Shown piece after piece: positions 41,352 to 52,679 of a stretch of DNA of 64,000 nucleotides. Under the pieces are notes generated by a model that made no database searches, was not told the origin of the DNA, and was given only the letters and a program-made list of their open reading frames with translations. The stretch comes from Pyropia haitanensis (taxonomy: Eukaryota > Rhodophyta > Bangiophyceae > Bangiales > Bangiaceae), in NCBI GenBank assembly GCA_008729055.1, contig SDUX01000008.1, positions 2,108,001-2,172,000 of the forward strand. The letters run 5' to 3'. Both the position numbers and the translations under genes were made by a program. The first letter of the stretch is position 1; each line of letters starts with the position of its first letter.

Positions 41352-43107
41352 ATGAGCGGCCGCTCGGATGTGAGCAGCCCGTCCATGTCGACGACCAAAC
41401 GGTCGATGCGCCACGAGGAAGGCGCCGACACTGTCCCCGAGACCCGCGGCTGGCTCCGCAAGGAGGGGGAGACGCTGCACAACTTGTACAAGCGGTACAT
41501 GGTGCTGAAGGGGTGTACCCTCTCCAACCACCGCAACGAGGAAGGCTCCGCCACGTGGACGGTGGACATGACGCAGGCGTCGGTGCGGACGGGCCCGCGC
41601 AAGAACGAGGTGGTGCTGTCACTGCCCCAAAAGCGCATCTCCCTGTTTGCGGCCGACGAGGCGGACCAGGCGCGCTGGGTGGCGGCCATGAAGGTGGCCA
41701 TTGCGGGGGGCCGGTCCGTGGACACGCACTACAAGCTGGGGCGGCTGCTCGGGGAGGGCGCCTTTGCGCAGGTCCGGCTGGCCGCGGACCGCGAGACGGG
41801 CGAGCACGTGGCGGTCAAGATCATTAAGAAGTCGGAGTTTGCGCCGCAGGAGATGGAGTACATCCGGCGGGAGGTGCAGGTGTGCCGGCACGTGTTTCAC
41901 CCCAACGTGATTGAGACGCGGGACATTTTTGACACGTCTGCGGAGCTGTTTATCGTGCTCGAGCTGCTGTCGGGCGGGGAGCTGTTTGACCAGATTACCG
42001 AAGCGGGGTCCTTTACGGAGAAGCAGGCGGCGCAGGTGATGCGCGAGATCACCAAGGGCGTTGCGTACTTGCACAAGAACAATGTTTGCCATGGGGATCT
42101 CAAGGTACGTGGGGATAGGCGCTGGCTGGTGCCTCGCATTCGCGAGCCGTGGTCTCGGATGGTGGGTACAGATGTGGCTGCCCCGCATTGTGTGTACTGG
42201 TGGTTGCGTGTGCGTGCATGTCGGCGGGTTGCCGGCCCTGTTTTCGTGGCAGCACAGCCCCCTGACGCGGTTGTTTGCATGCTGTCCATCCGTCTTCTGT
42301 TGCTGTATGTCCTCTGCGTTTCGTGGTTGCTTTGGTCTCCTCCCCGCTCGATCACTCCCATGGTGTGCGCCTGTACAGCCGGAGAACATCCTGACCAAGA
42401 GCAAGAAGTGGCCTTTGGAGGTCAAGCTGTGCGACTTTGGGCTGGCCAACTTTGTTCAGGACGACGCCGCCGACGAGGAGGAGTTGGAGATGGCGATTTC
42501 AAAGGCGCCTGTGGACAAGGGCGCTGTCGCCGGCTACGTTGGCACCCCCGGCTATGTCGCGCCTGAGATTGTGAAGCGTGAGCCGTATGGCCCCGCGGTA
42601 GACATGTGGGCGTGCGGGGTGGTGCTGTACATCATGCTGAGCGGCAAGATGCCCTTCTTCGGCCGCAACGACGCCGAGTGCCTCAAGCGCACTGCCGAAG
42701 GGAAGTACGCTTTCCCCGCGCGGGAGTGGTCCCGCATCTCTCCCGAAGCGATCAGCCTGGTCAAAGCGCTGCTGCAGGTGGACCCGTCCAAGCGCCTGAC
42801 CGCCAACGCGGCGCTGGAGCACACGTGGTTGGCGGACCCAGACGCGGTGGCGGATACGCCTATCGAGGACCTGAGCGGCATCCACTCACGGAAGCGTAAG
42901 CTCCGCAAGGCGTTCAACGCGGCTGTTACCATTGGCCGGCTCCACAACCTGATGAACCTGTCCGGGGGGGTGGATGGTACCGCGGGGGCGAGTGCCGACG
43001 GCGTGTCGGTGGGGGAGGCGACTGCCGTGGCAGCGGCGGTGGATGGCAATAAGGACGGGATGGCCGCCGTAGCGGCCGCCCTGGCCGAGACGTCTGTGTC
43101 TAAGTGA
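41352..43107 (+). CDS. PH-domain CAMK-like protein kinase, non-RD (two exons)
   Basis: A 493-residue Ser/Thr kinase from exons 41352-42104 and 42379-43107. A PH domain lies at about residues 35-115 (GWLRKEGETLHNLYKRYMVL to ADEADQARWVAAMKVAI). The kinase domain is at about 122-385: glycine loop LGEGAFAQVRLA, Lys156 in VAVKIIKK, catalytic loop HGDLKPEN with Asp249, DFG with Asp270, and GTPGYVAPEIV. The arginine of the usual HRD is Gly, as in the non-RD group (PKD has HCD, DAPK has HFD). All catalytic residues needed for activity are kept. PH-kinase order recalls protein kinase D without its C1 domains. Membrane phosphoinositide binding is expected from the PH domain but not proven. The C-terminus is Ala-rich. 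Confidence 0.92.
42105..42378 (+). other. intron of the PH-domain kinase
   Basis: 274 bp, GTACGT donor and TGTACAG acceptor, phase 0. It splits the catalytic loop between HGDLK and PEN; removal restores HGDLKPENIL. T-rich second half. Confidence 0.95.
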
Positions 43108-43460
43108 GGGGCGCTTTGTGGGGAGGTGGTCGCCGACCGGATCTGGATGCCGCGTTCATGCACGCTTTTGTGGGTGTGGTTTTATATGTATGGAGTTGTG
43201 TGACGAATGTGTGGCGGGGCGATGTATGTTGTGCCTTTCTTGCAGTGCGACTCGTCCGCTGTGGCGCCCACGCACGTGCTCCCTGGAGGTCGTCAGCGAA
43301 GCGTCAGTACTGTTTGCGGTTGAAGAACCCATGCGCGTACGGTTGCCGTCTTCCCTGCTGAATGAGCACCGCCGGCTCCTCGCCCGCCGGCATTTGCACT
43401 CGCGCACTCCCATCTCGGCCGAGCAGTCTCTCCAGCGCGATGGCACACCCTTTTTCTATA
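43108..43460. other. convergent intergenic, 353 bp
   Basis: Lies between the 3' ends of the PH-domain kinase (+) and RibD (-). Contains a TTTTATATGTAT stretch near 43180 that could serve 3'-end formation. No gene seen. Confidence 0.5.
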
Positions 43461-44927
43461 CTACGCGCCGGGCCCCCTCTCTGGCTCTGTCGCCCCGACC
43501 TCCCCGACCACCATCACATCCTCGCCTACAAGACTCACCCGCACGTCTCGCAGCGGCAACGCGTCGGCCATGGCGGTCAGGCCAAACCCCCCCACGGGCC
43601 CGTACACCCCCCCCCCCACCACCTTGGGCGCCACAAACGCGACCACCCGCTGCACGGCGCCCGCCGCCATGGCGGCGCCCGCCAGCCCGCCGCCACACTC
43701 CCAGAGGATCGACATGCAGCCGCGGGCGCCAAGCGCAGCCGCGACCGTCCCCGCGTCGAGTGGGGCAAGGCCCACCACCTCCACGCCCGCGGCGGAGAGG
43801 GAGACGGCCGCCGCCGACGCGGCCCCGTCGGGGGTGGTGTACACGACCGTGGCGGGGGGGGTCTGGAAGAGGCGTGACGGTGGGGGGAGCGACGCTATGT
43901 CGCGGGTGACCACCACCCGCAGGGGCAGCATGTGCTCGTTCACACCCGCCTCGGGCTGGGCTCCCGGCCCCAGCGGCGCCGTCAACCACTCCTCCTCGGC
44001 CGCTGCTGCCGCCGCCGCCGCCGCCGTCGCCGCCGGTGCCGATGCAGCGCCCGCAGGAGCGCCGGCCAAAGCAGCGGTGCGTGATGATGGCGGCCGTCCA
44101 CCCCCCAAGAGCGGGTCCGTCCGCCCACCCCTGGCTGCACGGGGGTCCTCCCGCAGCGTCAGCCGCGGGTCATCCAGCCGAACCGTGTTGCCGCCCACCA
44201 CAATAGCGTCCACCCCCCCGCGCAGCCGCTGCACCACCCCCCGCGCGGGCGGGCCGCTCACCCACCGCGCGTCGCCCGCGTCGGTCGCGATGCGGCCGTC
44301 GAGGGTCATCGCGTACTTGAGCACCCCGTACGGCCGGCCGGTGCGCTTCCACCAAAAAAACGGGGCGACCAGGTCCGCCGTGCCCTCCTCCCCCGACCAC
44401 ACCTCGACGGCGACGCCGGCCTCGCGGAGGCGCGCCACGCCGCGGCCCGCCACCCGCGCGTCCACGTCCAGGACGCCAACGACGACGCGCGCGACCGCCG
44501 CCGCGACGAGCGCGTCGGCACACGGGGGCGTCCGGCCCGTGTGGGCGCACGGCTCGAGCGTCACGTACGCGGTGCCGCCCGCGACGGGGCGGCCCGCGGC
44601 GGCGGCGGCGGCGAGCGCGGCGGCCTCCGCGTGGCGGCCGCCGGCGAGCGCGTGGTAGCCTTCGCCCGACGGTGTCACCGCCGCGGCGGGGGGGGACCCC
44701 ACCGCGGGGGGGGGAAGTATCACGCAGCCGACCGGCGGGTTGGGCCGCGTCCGCCCAATGCCCCGCCGGCCGAGCGCAACGGCGCGGCGCATCCAGCGGG
44801 CGTCTATCGCAGCCTGGGTATCCGACGGCAAAGCGGGGGGGGGGAAGGTGCAGGGGCGGGTGGGGAGGGTGGGGGGGGGGAGGGGTCGCACGGGAGACCA
44901 TTGCCAAGGGAGCGCGGCGGTGGCCAT
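43461..44927 (-). CDS. bifunctional riboflavin-specific deaminase/reductase (RibD type)
   Basis: A 488-residue enzyme of riboflavin synthesis, deaminating then reducing the pyrimidine derived from GTP. The deaminase domain starts at about residue 40 (MRRAVALGRRGIGRTRPNPP) and has the full zinc set: His99 and Glu101 in HAEAAAL, Cys127 and Cys136 in LEPCAHTGRTPPCADAL. The reductase domain starts at about 205 with YGVLKYAMTLDGRIAT, then WVSG, DAIVVGGNTVRLDDPRLT, and ends with the cofactor-binding SILWECGGGLAGAA. An Ala-rich insertion of about 60 residues splits the reductase. Both sets of motifs look intact, unlike plants, where PyrD and PyrR each keep one activity. The ATG at 44927 was chosen over an upstream TTG. 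Plastid import is plausible but no clear transit peptide is seen. Confidence 0.92.
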   Translation of the reverse strand: MATAALPWQWSPVRPLPPPTLPTRPCTFPPPALPSDTQAAIDARWMRRAVALGRRGIGRTRPNPPVGCVILPPPAVGSPPAAAVTPSGEGYHALAGGRHAEAAALAAAAAAGRPVAGGTAYVTLEPCAHTGRTPPCADALVAAAVARVVVGVLDVDARVAGRGVARLREAGVAVEVWSGEEGTADLVAPFFWWKRTGRPYGVLKYAMTLDGRIATDAGDARWVSGPPARGVVQRLRGGVDAIVVGGNTVRLDDPRLTLREDPRAARGGRTDPLLGGGRPPSSRTAALAGAPAGAASAPAATAAAAAAAAAEEEWLTAPLGPGAQPEAGVNEHMLPLRVVVTRDIASLPPPSRLFQTPPATVVYTTPDGAASAAAVSLSAAGVEVVGLAPLDAGTVAAALGARGCMSILWECGGGLAGAAMAAGAVQRVVAFVAPKVVGGGVYGPVGGFGLTAMADALPLRDVRVSLVGEDVMVVGEVGATEPERGPGA

Positions 44928-46750
44928 GGTGTTTGGGGGTGGGGGGGAAGGCGCGCGTCGACCATGGCAACCGCGCGGCCGACGACTGGCGGACGCTGCT
45001 CCCGTCTGCCAAAACGGGTGGCGGGGCAAGAAAGGCGGCGACAGGGGGCTGCACAGGCGTCATGGTGAGCTACCCCGTCGCGGCAGCGGGCGGGGTGCTA
45101 TTCCCGCAAGGTAGACGGGGATGCGGGCGGGGGCGGCTCGCGCCACGGCGGGCGTGTTGCGTACGGTAGAGGCCCAGGCTGCAGGGCCGTGCGTCCTCCT
45201 CATCACAGCCCGACCACCTCGACGCGTCCGCGTCATCGCGCGCTCGGTCTTGTCGGAGAACAATTCCACAGTTCACCCCACGCAGGCGGTGGGCTTGTGT
45301 ACTTGGGATCACCCCTCGGGATCCGTACGCCTGCCAAGCGTCGGCGGTTCTGGTCAGAGCGGGGCTGCGCGGAAAACGGCCCCGGCGGGACTCGCCGCGG
45401 CGGCGCGGCCGCCGCCACACGGCGGGGCGCAGGCGCGGGCGCGCGGCGCGCGCCCGCGCGCCGGGTGCACCGTCGTCCCCTGTGCGGGGCTGCCCGTGGG
45501 GTGTTTGTGCCAGGTGGCTACCTATGTTTTTTTTTTTTCTGTGGGAGGGGCGCTCCCCCCGGCCGCCGCGGCCCGCGCGAGGCGGCCGCTTGCACCACGG
45601 ACGGACCACTTGGCAGGTTTGCCTGCGCGGAGCGCGTCGGCGGCCGCCCGCCGATGGTAGCCAGGCGCGCTCGCCTATGGATGGGGCGTGTGCTGCCGCG
45701 GCGACCAAGACGAGCGCCACCGCTGGCTATACCAGCTAGGGAACAGCTTGGCTCCCCACCGCTGTGTCCCCGCCTCTGGCGGCAGCACGACGTATCCGGG
45801 GGGGGATGCCTGGATAGTCGCGGCCTCTGGGAGCGGGTCCCCGCGTGGTCTCCCCAGTCGGCCCCGCGCTGCCGACCGTGGTGCCGCCGCGGGCGGCGCG
45901 GGCGCAGCCCGTGTCTGACGGCTGACGCTGTGGGTGGCGTGGCGGGCGGAGGCCGGCGGCGGGCGGGAGCGGCAGCGCACCGCCGGGCGTGGCCCGCACA
46001 TCCCCCCGCCGCCGTGGCCGCCGTGAGTGACCCCCCCCACCCGTCGGCACCGCGGTGCCAGCCGCGGTGCAAGCCGCGGTGCTTTGGCGCCGCCACGGGT
46101 TGGCGGCAGCCGCGGTGCTTTGGCGCCGCCGCGGTGCGTTGGCGCCGCCGCCGCCGCCGCCCGCGCGCGGCCCGCCGGGGCGGGCGGCTGGCCACCCCGC
46201 GGCGCCCCGCGCGGGGTCAGCCGCCCGCCCCGCCCGCCCGCCGGCGGGCGGCGGCGCGGCGCCACCCAAAGACGGGGGGGGATGGGGGCGGGGGGGGGGG
46301 GGGTAGCGGGTGTCGCGTGGCCGGCCGCGGCCGCCAGAGGGGGGGGGGGGGGGGGGTCCGCCACCCGCGCCACCCGCGGCGGCTGCCGCCGCGGCCAGCC
46401 GCCGGCCGCCGCTGGTACAAGAGCGCCGCCGCGGCGCGCGGCCACACGGCGACGCCCGTACGGCACGCACGCGCGCCGCTGTCCGTGCCGCTCCCGCCCG
46501 GCGGTGGTCGTCGTCGCTCCCCCTCCCCGCCTGTCGGCGGCGGCGGTGCGACCGCTCCTGGTCCCCGACGTGCGCTGCACACGGCGGGCGGTTTGTAGAG
46601 CGCGTTGCCACCACCGTGCGGCGGGCTCTTCTCCTCCTTTCTCCCCACATCCGTGCATCCCCCTCGGCGGCGTACCGCCCCTATCCCTCCCCCCCCCTGC
46701 TATCCGCGCCGCCCCCCCCCCCCGGCCGTCCCCCGCCTTCCTCTGCCACC
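44928..46750. other. intergenic, 1.8 kb, divergent promoters
   Basis: Lies between RibD (-) and the Cys/Pro/Met-rich gene (+). Extremely GC-rich after 45900, with G runs at about 46289-46303 and 46338-46355 and a 36-bp period repeat. A T run is at 45528-45538. No gene is convincing. Confidence 0.45.
46072..46130. repeat. direct repeat, period 36 bp
   Basis: The 23-base unit AGCCGCGGTGCTTTGGCGCC plus GCC occurs at 46072-46094 and 46108-46130. Partial copies lie on both sides. Confidence 0.8.
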
Positions 46751-47062
46751 ATGTGCGGCGGCGGTGTCTGTGGCGGTGGCTGCCCGCCGCCGGTGTGCAT
46801 CACCGTCCACTGCGCGCCGTGCCCACCGGCGCCCGAGTGCAAGCCCCCCGCCTGGCCGCCGTGCAAGGACAACATGCTGTGCAAGAAGCCAGAGGCGCCC
46901 AAGAAGCCGCCGGCCAAGCCCGACCCCGCCCCGGTGCCCGTGTGCTACCCCATGATGTGCCCGATGCCCGTGCCCGTGCCGGTGCCGGTCATGATGCCGG
47001 CCATGTGCGCGCCAATGGGGATGCCAATGTGCGGCGGCGGACCGGGCTGCACGTGCAAGTGA
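46751..47062 (+). CDS. 103-residue Cys/Pro/Met-rich protein, possible metal binder
   Basis: The ATG at 46751 lies in a strong context (CCACCATGTG) after a CCT-rich leader. The protein has 15 Cys, about 30 Pro and 12 Met, with almost no large hydrophobic residues. Three zones: an N-terminal Cys zone (MCGGGVCGGGCPPPVC then HCAPC), a basic Lys/Pro hinge (KKPEAPKKPPAKPDPAP), and a C-terminal Met/Pro/Cys zone (YPMMCPMPVPVPVP to MCGGGPGCTCK). The first and last parts share a CGGG motif. Such a pattern suits soft-metal (copper) binding, or a cross-linked structural protein. It is not a classical metallothionein, since few CxC units occur. No signal peptide. Too unusual in composition to be a chance frame; function unknown. 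Confidence 0.7.
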   Translation: MCGGGVCGGGCPPPVCITVHCAPCPPAPECKPPAWPPCKDNMLCKKPEAPKKPPAKPDPAPVPVCYPMMCPMPVPVPVPVMMPAMCAPMGMPMCGGGPGCTCK

Positions 47063-47697
47063 GGCTGGGGGGGGGGGCGGGGGGGGGGGGAAGCGGATGG
47101 GGGGAGGGGCGCGGTGGGCCGGCCTCTGTTGTCTACCGCCGCACCTCGACGGCCGCGGCGCGCCTTGACGTCCTGGTCGCGTTGCGTTGGGCGGCGGTGG
47201 GACCAGAGGGATGACTCGGCGGCTGGCGTGGCGGAACGGGAGGCTGATGGGCTGGCAACGACGGCGCGCAGCCGCCGCTGGTGCTCGCTGCAGGACCCGA
47301 CGCGTGGGCCCTTGGTGGCGTCGGCCGTCAACAGTGGCGACGTCTGCCGCCGCTGCGCCGGATGTCTGTGCCGGGTGAACCCGCTTCCGCGACCAGCGTC
47401 CCGTCCAACATGCCGGTGTTATTTTTGTTTTTTTCTTTCTTGCGTCGGCCGCTGGCAGGCACCTCGCCACCCACTCGGGTCCTTTTACCTCATCCATTGC
47501 TTGTCGTGTCTGCCCTGCCAGTGTGTTTTTTTTTGTCTTGCGCGCCGACTGCCGGCTATCCTGGGCACGCTCCTCGTTTGTAGGGCTCTCCAGCATCGGA
47601 CCTGTTTGTCACATGTTTTTTCCCTCCATGCGTTGTATGGTGTTCTGCTCTCCAGGACAGGAGAAAAGGTTCCATGTCAAGCTCCCTAGCTAGCCCG
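47063..47697. other. convergent intergenic, 635 bp
   Basis: Lies between the Cys/Pro/Met-rich gene (+) and the ABHD17-like gene (-). Starts with long G runs at about 47065-47090, then becomes T-rich from 47400 with several T runs. No gene seen. Confidence 0.5.
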
Positions 47698-50600
47698 TTA
47701 CCACTGCGCTTTGTTGAAGGGCTCTGCGAGACTCACCTTGACCGAGCGTGGAGGTGAACGCGTGGAGCAGTGCTGCCCGCCGCTCAACAGACGATGGACA
47801 CCACTGTCGGCACGTGTGGAATGCACACAACCCCCCTCACCCCACGCCCTACGCTCGACGACGGTGAAAGAGGCCCCGCAGGAATCCTCCGCCAAACCCC
47901 CCCCCCGCCCCCCCTTGTCGGCCTTGCCGCCCCCCCCCGCGGGCGGCTTCTTCCCCGCGCCCCCCACCTTGGCAGCCGGCCGGCCCGCGTTGCCCGCCTT
48001 GGTCGGCCGCGCCGACCCAGAGCCGCTGCTCGGGCGGCGGCCCGACGCAGACGGCGTGCCCGACGGGAAGGGCCCGACAAACCGCCGCAGGTGGCGCAGG
48101 GACACCCCGTCGCTGCTCGTCGGCGGCGGCCGCTCCCGGCAGATGGACACGCCGCGGGCGGCGGTGCTGACCCCCGCGACGGGGGTGGCGGCGGCGGGGG
48201 TGGCGGCGGCGGCGACGCCGCCGCCGGCCGCCAAGGCCGCCGCGCTCGGCACGGAGAGGTGCACCGGGCGGGTGCGCGGGAAGGGCACCCCGTCACAAGC
48301 CCGGTCCTGGTGGTACGAGGGGGGCTGCGCGTGGGCCGCGGCGGGAGCGGTGGCGGGGCCGCTGTGGCCGCCCGCCGCGTGGGCCGCCGCGTGTGGCCGC
48401 CGCGGGCGCGCGTCCGCCCCCGCGGCGGCCGCCCGCCGGCTCGGGGGTGCCCCGTCGGCCGCGACGCCGCGTCCGACCGGTGGGGTGCCGACCCCAGCAG
48501 CCGCTCCGCTGTCGCCGCGCGCGGGCCGCCCTTCTGGCGCTGCTGCGTGCCCATCGTTGGTCCACGGCTGCCTCCATCGCTGCCACCCGCCGCTGCCGCT
48601 GTCGTGCCGGGGTGCCGCCGCCTCGTGCTGCCGGCCTGCTGGCGACGTTTGGCCGTCCTGCCCGGTCGATGCCGAGCGTGGCGCCGCGGGCCTGGCCGGG
48701 GCAGGCGACGGCCGGACGGGTCGGCCCACGGGACGGGCAGCTTTCCCGAAACTGCCGTGGTCGTCACCGCGGCCGCCAGCACTGGCAGCCACTGGCCGCG
48801 GGGGGCGGCCACCGCCTTGCACTCCACCGTCCCCGTGCGCCACGGGCAGGCGCTCAACGAGGCCCCCCTCTCCCCGCCGCAGGGCAGACCCGCCGCCGCG
48901 CCGCCCGCTGCCGTCTGTCGCAGCCACGCCTGCGCCGCCGTCGCCACCATGCCTCGCGCCGCTCCGGTCCGGCGCGTGCGTGACAAGAGAGTCTGAGGGT
49001 GGCAGCTGCAGTGTAGGCACGGCGGCCCATGTCGTCGATGCCGCCTTTGGCCGCAGCGCGACGCCTCCCCGGTTGCCACCAGGCCCGCCGTCGTGACTGT
49101 CGGCGGCCTGGCGATCTCGCCGGCTCCGCCGCGGGCGTGGCTGGGTCGTCGCCGCCGCCGCCGCGTTGTCCCCATACAGCAGAGCGCGCCCCATTGCCGG
49201 TGAACGGGAGCGGGAGACGCGGCTAGCGCCGCCCTTGCCCTGCCTCCGCTCCTGCAGTCGGCCGGTGCCGATGTTCCAGGAGCGGGAGCGGCGGGTGCTC
49301 AGCCCCGCCGCCTCTTCCTCATTGGAAGGGAGTACCTCATTGCTGTGGTCAGCAGTAATCGAACGCGGGGTCAGCGGGACGGCCTTGCGCGCGCCGGGCG
49401 GACCAAACGCGGAAGAGTCTGCAGCGTCACGTGCTCGTGGACCGTCGCGCGTGACGGCAGGACGCGTTCCGCCTACAGCCGTTGGCTTGGCGGGCGCTCG
49501 CCGTGCGGACACTGGCGATGGCGACCGGGCGCCCACATCAGCCCGCGCCGCCGACACCTTGGACGCGGCCTCCGCCGCAGCCGCCGCCTTGGCCGCCGCT
49601 GCTTTCGCCGCCGCCACCTCCCGCGGCGGCCACGGTCGATTGCTAATGCCGCGGACGACGACAAAGTCACAGCCAGCAGTTGGAGAGGCGGCGCCGGCAA
49701 TGACGGCGGGCGCCTCACCACCGGCGCTGCTCGCGGCGGTCTGCGCGACCAGAGTGGCGGTAAGCAGGTACGAGGTGGTGCCCGAAAGGTGCGAGGAAGA
49801 CGCCACCGAGCTGGCGCGCTCGCCCATGCCGGACATACCCGTTGCTGGAGGGAGCGCCTCGGTGGAGGCGGCGGTTGGGACTGCCGCCGACCGGGGAGAG
49901 GGGATGCGGGTCGAGGAGCGGGAAGAAGAGCGCAGGGTTCTGGCACCAGCATCCTGGCTGGATGTCGAGGACCCCGGCCGTAGGCTGCCACCATTGCTGC
50001 TGCGGACGACGACCGGGTCTTCCTCATTCACGCTCGTTCTTGCTTGTGCTGCCACGGGCCGCCCGACGGTGCCGGTGCCCCCGGAAACGCCCCCGACCAG
50101 GGTCTCTTGGTCAGCCGAGCAGGGCACGGCGCTGCGCTTGGGCGGCAGCGACGGCATGGGTGGGTCGTTCAGCATCGCCGCCCGGTGCAGTGCCGCAGAT
50201 TGACGGGCCGACAGCGACCCGTTGGCGGCAGGCTGCGAGAGCGGACGGCCCTGCGGCGGCTCGGGCTCCGCCGACGGCCGCGGCCGGCGCTTCATCAACT
50301 GGGGGGGTGCAGCTGCAGCGGAGGAGCTGGTGGCCGCCGCGTCGGCGGCCGGGGCGGGATCAGCTGGCGGGGATGGCGCCCGGCGACCGCCGGCGGCGGC
50401 AGCCCGCTTCAGAGCGGAAGCACCCCAGGACGCAAACGAAGCGGCGCCCTCCGACGTAGGCTGCCCCGCCTCCCCCTTGGCACGCGCGCTCCGGCGTCGC
50501 GAGCGGCTCGCGTGTGCAAACGTGCGCGCGCCCAGGTCGAGGAGCCCGACGCCGGCGCCCAGGGGCTCGGCAACTCGAGTCGGCCCAGACGCTGCGGCCG

Positions 50601-52679
50601 GCGCCGCCGACCGCGAGGTGCTGGCCCCGCGGCTCGACGCGGAGCTGGTCCGAGCCATGGACGTGGGGCCGCCAGTTCCCGACCCCGTGATAGACGTGCC
50701 GCTGCCGCCGCCGCCATGGGGGCCCAGCCCTCCGCGGCGCAAAGAGATCTTTCGAGAACGGGCGGCAGGGGGGGGCGCCGCGGGCACCCGGGAAGCGGTG
50801 GCCGACGAAGAAGTGGCGCCTGACCGCACCGTCTGCTGATCGTCGTTGGTGTCCATACGGCTGCGCTGTCGCCGTCTGGCTGTCTCCGACGCAGTGCGGT
50901 GGACACGAGGGTGGGAGCGCTCACCACCGCCGCCACCGGCGAAGGTGGCGGCCTTGCCGCCTGCAGCGTGCCGGCTCCCAGAGCTACCGTCATCCGTACC
51001 GGATGCTCCCCGTCTGGAAGACGTGACCGTCTCTGATGATGCCGCCAGCTGCTCCTCGGACTGCGCCGCCGCCGGCCTCTCCGCGGATGCCCCGACGCCT
51101 TCCGCAGCCGGCAGCTGCAAATTCGATTCAAAGTGGAGGAGCGCGTCGGAGAGGGTGTTAAACTCGCGGGCGACCAGCGACGTGCTCGTGCGGACGAGGC
51201 GGTCGGGCTGCGGCGGGGGTCCCTGTCCCGCCGTCGGCTCTTCTTCGGCGGCAGCCACCTGGAAGCTGCTGCCGGCAAGGGCCGTGGACGACCACATCCC
51301 TTTTTCGCCCGCACTGCGGACGACGCTGGCAAAGAAGCTGTCTGCGCCACCACCGCCGTGACTACCCTGAGATGGGTGCGCTCGGTCACCGAGTGCCGCC
51401 GCCACCGCCGCCCTCCGTCCGCTTTCGCCGCCGCCAACCCCCCGCGACGCGTCATAGTAGGCCGACACGGCTGCCGGCAGCGGCGGTGGGGCCGAGCCAG
51501 ACATGGTTGGCGTAAAGGTGGGCGCGGTGACGCGGCGGAGAAAGTCGTGGATCTTGGCAAAGATGGCGTCCCGGTGCTCCTTCTCAATCCCATTGTGGTC
51601 CCCGCCGCTGATGATAAAGGGGCTATCCGCGACGGCCGCCGACTGGGCGAGGAGCTTGCCGTGGCCGACGGGCACGATCGAGTCGTCGTCGCCGTGGACG
51701 ACGAGCACCGGGCAGGTGACGGCGCGGATCATGGTCGCGTTGTCAAACGCGTCGACGCCCGGGATGGTAAAGCCGTCCGACTTGGTCGCCACCCGCAGGC
51801 ACGACGCGAGCGGGGACACGAGCACCAGGCCGCCGACGCTGCCGACCGCTTCGGCGGCGGCGGCCAGGTGCGTCGCGACCGCCGAGCCGAGGGAGCGGCC
51901 GTAGAGCACGATACGCGCCGGCGGCAGCCGGCAGCTGCGCACCAAGTAGTTGTACGCCGCCTGCACGTCCGAGTAGAGGAGGCGCTCCGACGGCTTGAGG
52001 CGGCCGCCCGCGGCAGAGGCGGGGCCGTCGGCCGGGGAGGGCGACTCGGGGCCGTCGCCGCCGCCACGGTCGCCCACGCGGTCGGCGCCGCCCCACGACG
52101 TTGGGCCATACCGGCCGCCCGCCGCGGCGCGGGCGTGCGCAGACAGGCGGGCGTGGGCAGAGAGGCGCGCGCCGCTGGCGGTGCTGCGGCTGGGCCCCCC
52201 CCCCCCCCCCCCCGCCCCCCCCCCTCCCCCTCGGGCACCGCGTAGTCTGCCGCCACCGCCCGGCGGGACAGCCCAAAGCCGCTATAGTCAAACAGCAGGC
52301 AGTCGACGTGGAGCGAGTCGGACAGCTCCGCCGCGTACTGCGCGGCGATGCCGAGGTCCTCCGCGTTGGCGTGGCAGAGGAGCATCGTGTAGGCGGCGGC
52401 GGCCGGGGAGCCCGGCGGCGGCGGCGGCGGCGGCGGCGGCGCGCGGTCGGCGGCGGCGGGCGCCGCGCCGGCGGGGCGGCCCGCCTGGTAGCGAAAGTGG
52501 ACGGCCGGCAGCAGCGACCCGTCGGCGGTGGGGCCGAGCCAGAGCAGCGGCTGCCGCGCCGCAAACGCTTTCGGCACGTTGGCCGACGCGGGGCGGATGA
52601 AGAGGAGCTCCCCGTCGGCGCCATCGTACGTGGGTGGAGAGGGGGGGTGGTAGACGTAGCGGGAGTAGGCGGAGCCCAT
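47698..52679 (-). CDS. ABHD17-like serine hydrolase with very long disordered tail, with apparent frameshift
   Basis: The ATG at 52679 starts MGSAYSRYVYHPPSPPTY, which fits an N-myristoylation site and the ABHD17/FAM108 N-terminus. An alpha/beta-hydrolase follows (YTMLLCHANAEDLG, LLFDYSGFGLS). The frame then changes within C runs at 52195-52224; one added base joins it to the downstream frame, giving about 1660 residues. There the nucleophile Ser is in LYGRSLGSAVATHL (codon 51892-51894), the acid in HGDDDSIVPVGHG and the His in SGGDHNGIE. ABHD17 proteins remove palmitate from membrane proteins; that activity is inferred. The remaining roughly 1200 residues are Ser/Arg/Pro/Ala-rich and disordered, with no recognised domain. 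No splice signal separates the tail, so I treat it as one gene; a second gene in the same frame cannot be excluded. Confidence 0.75.
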
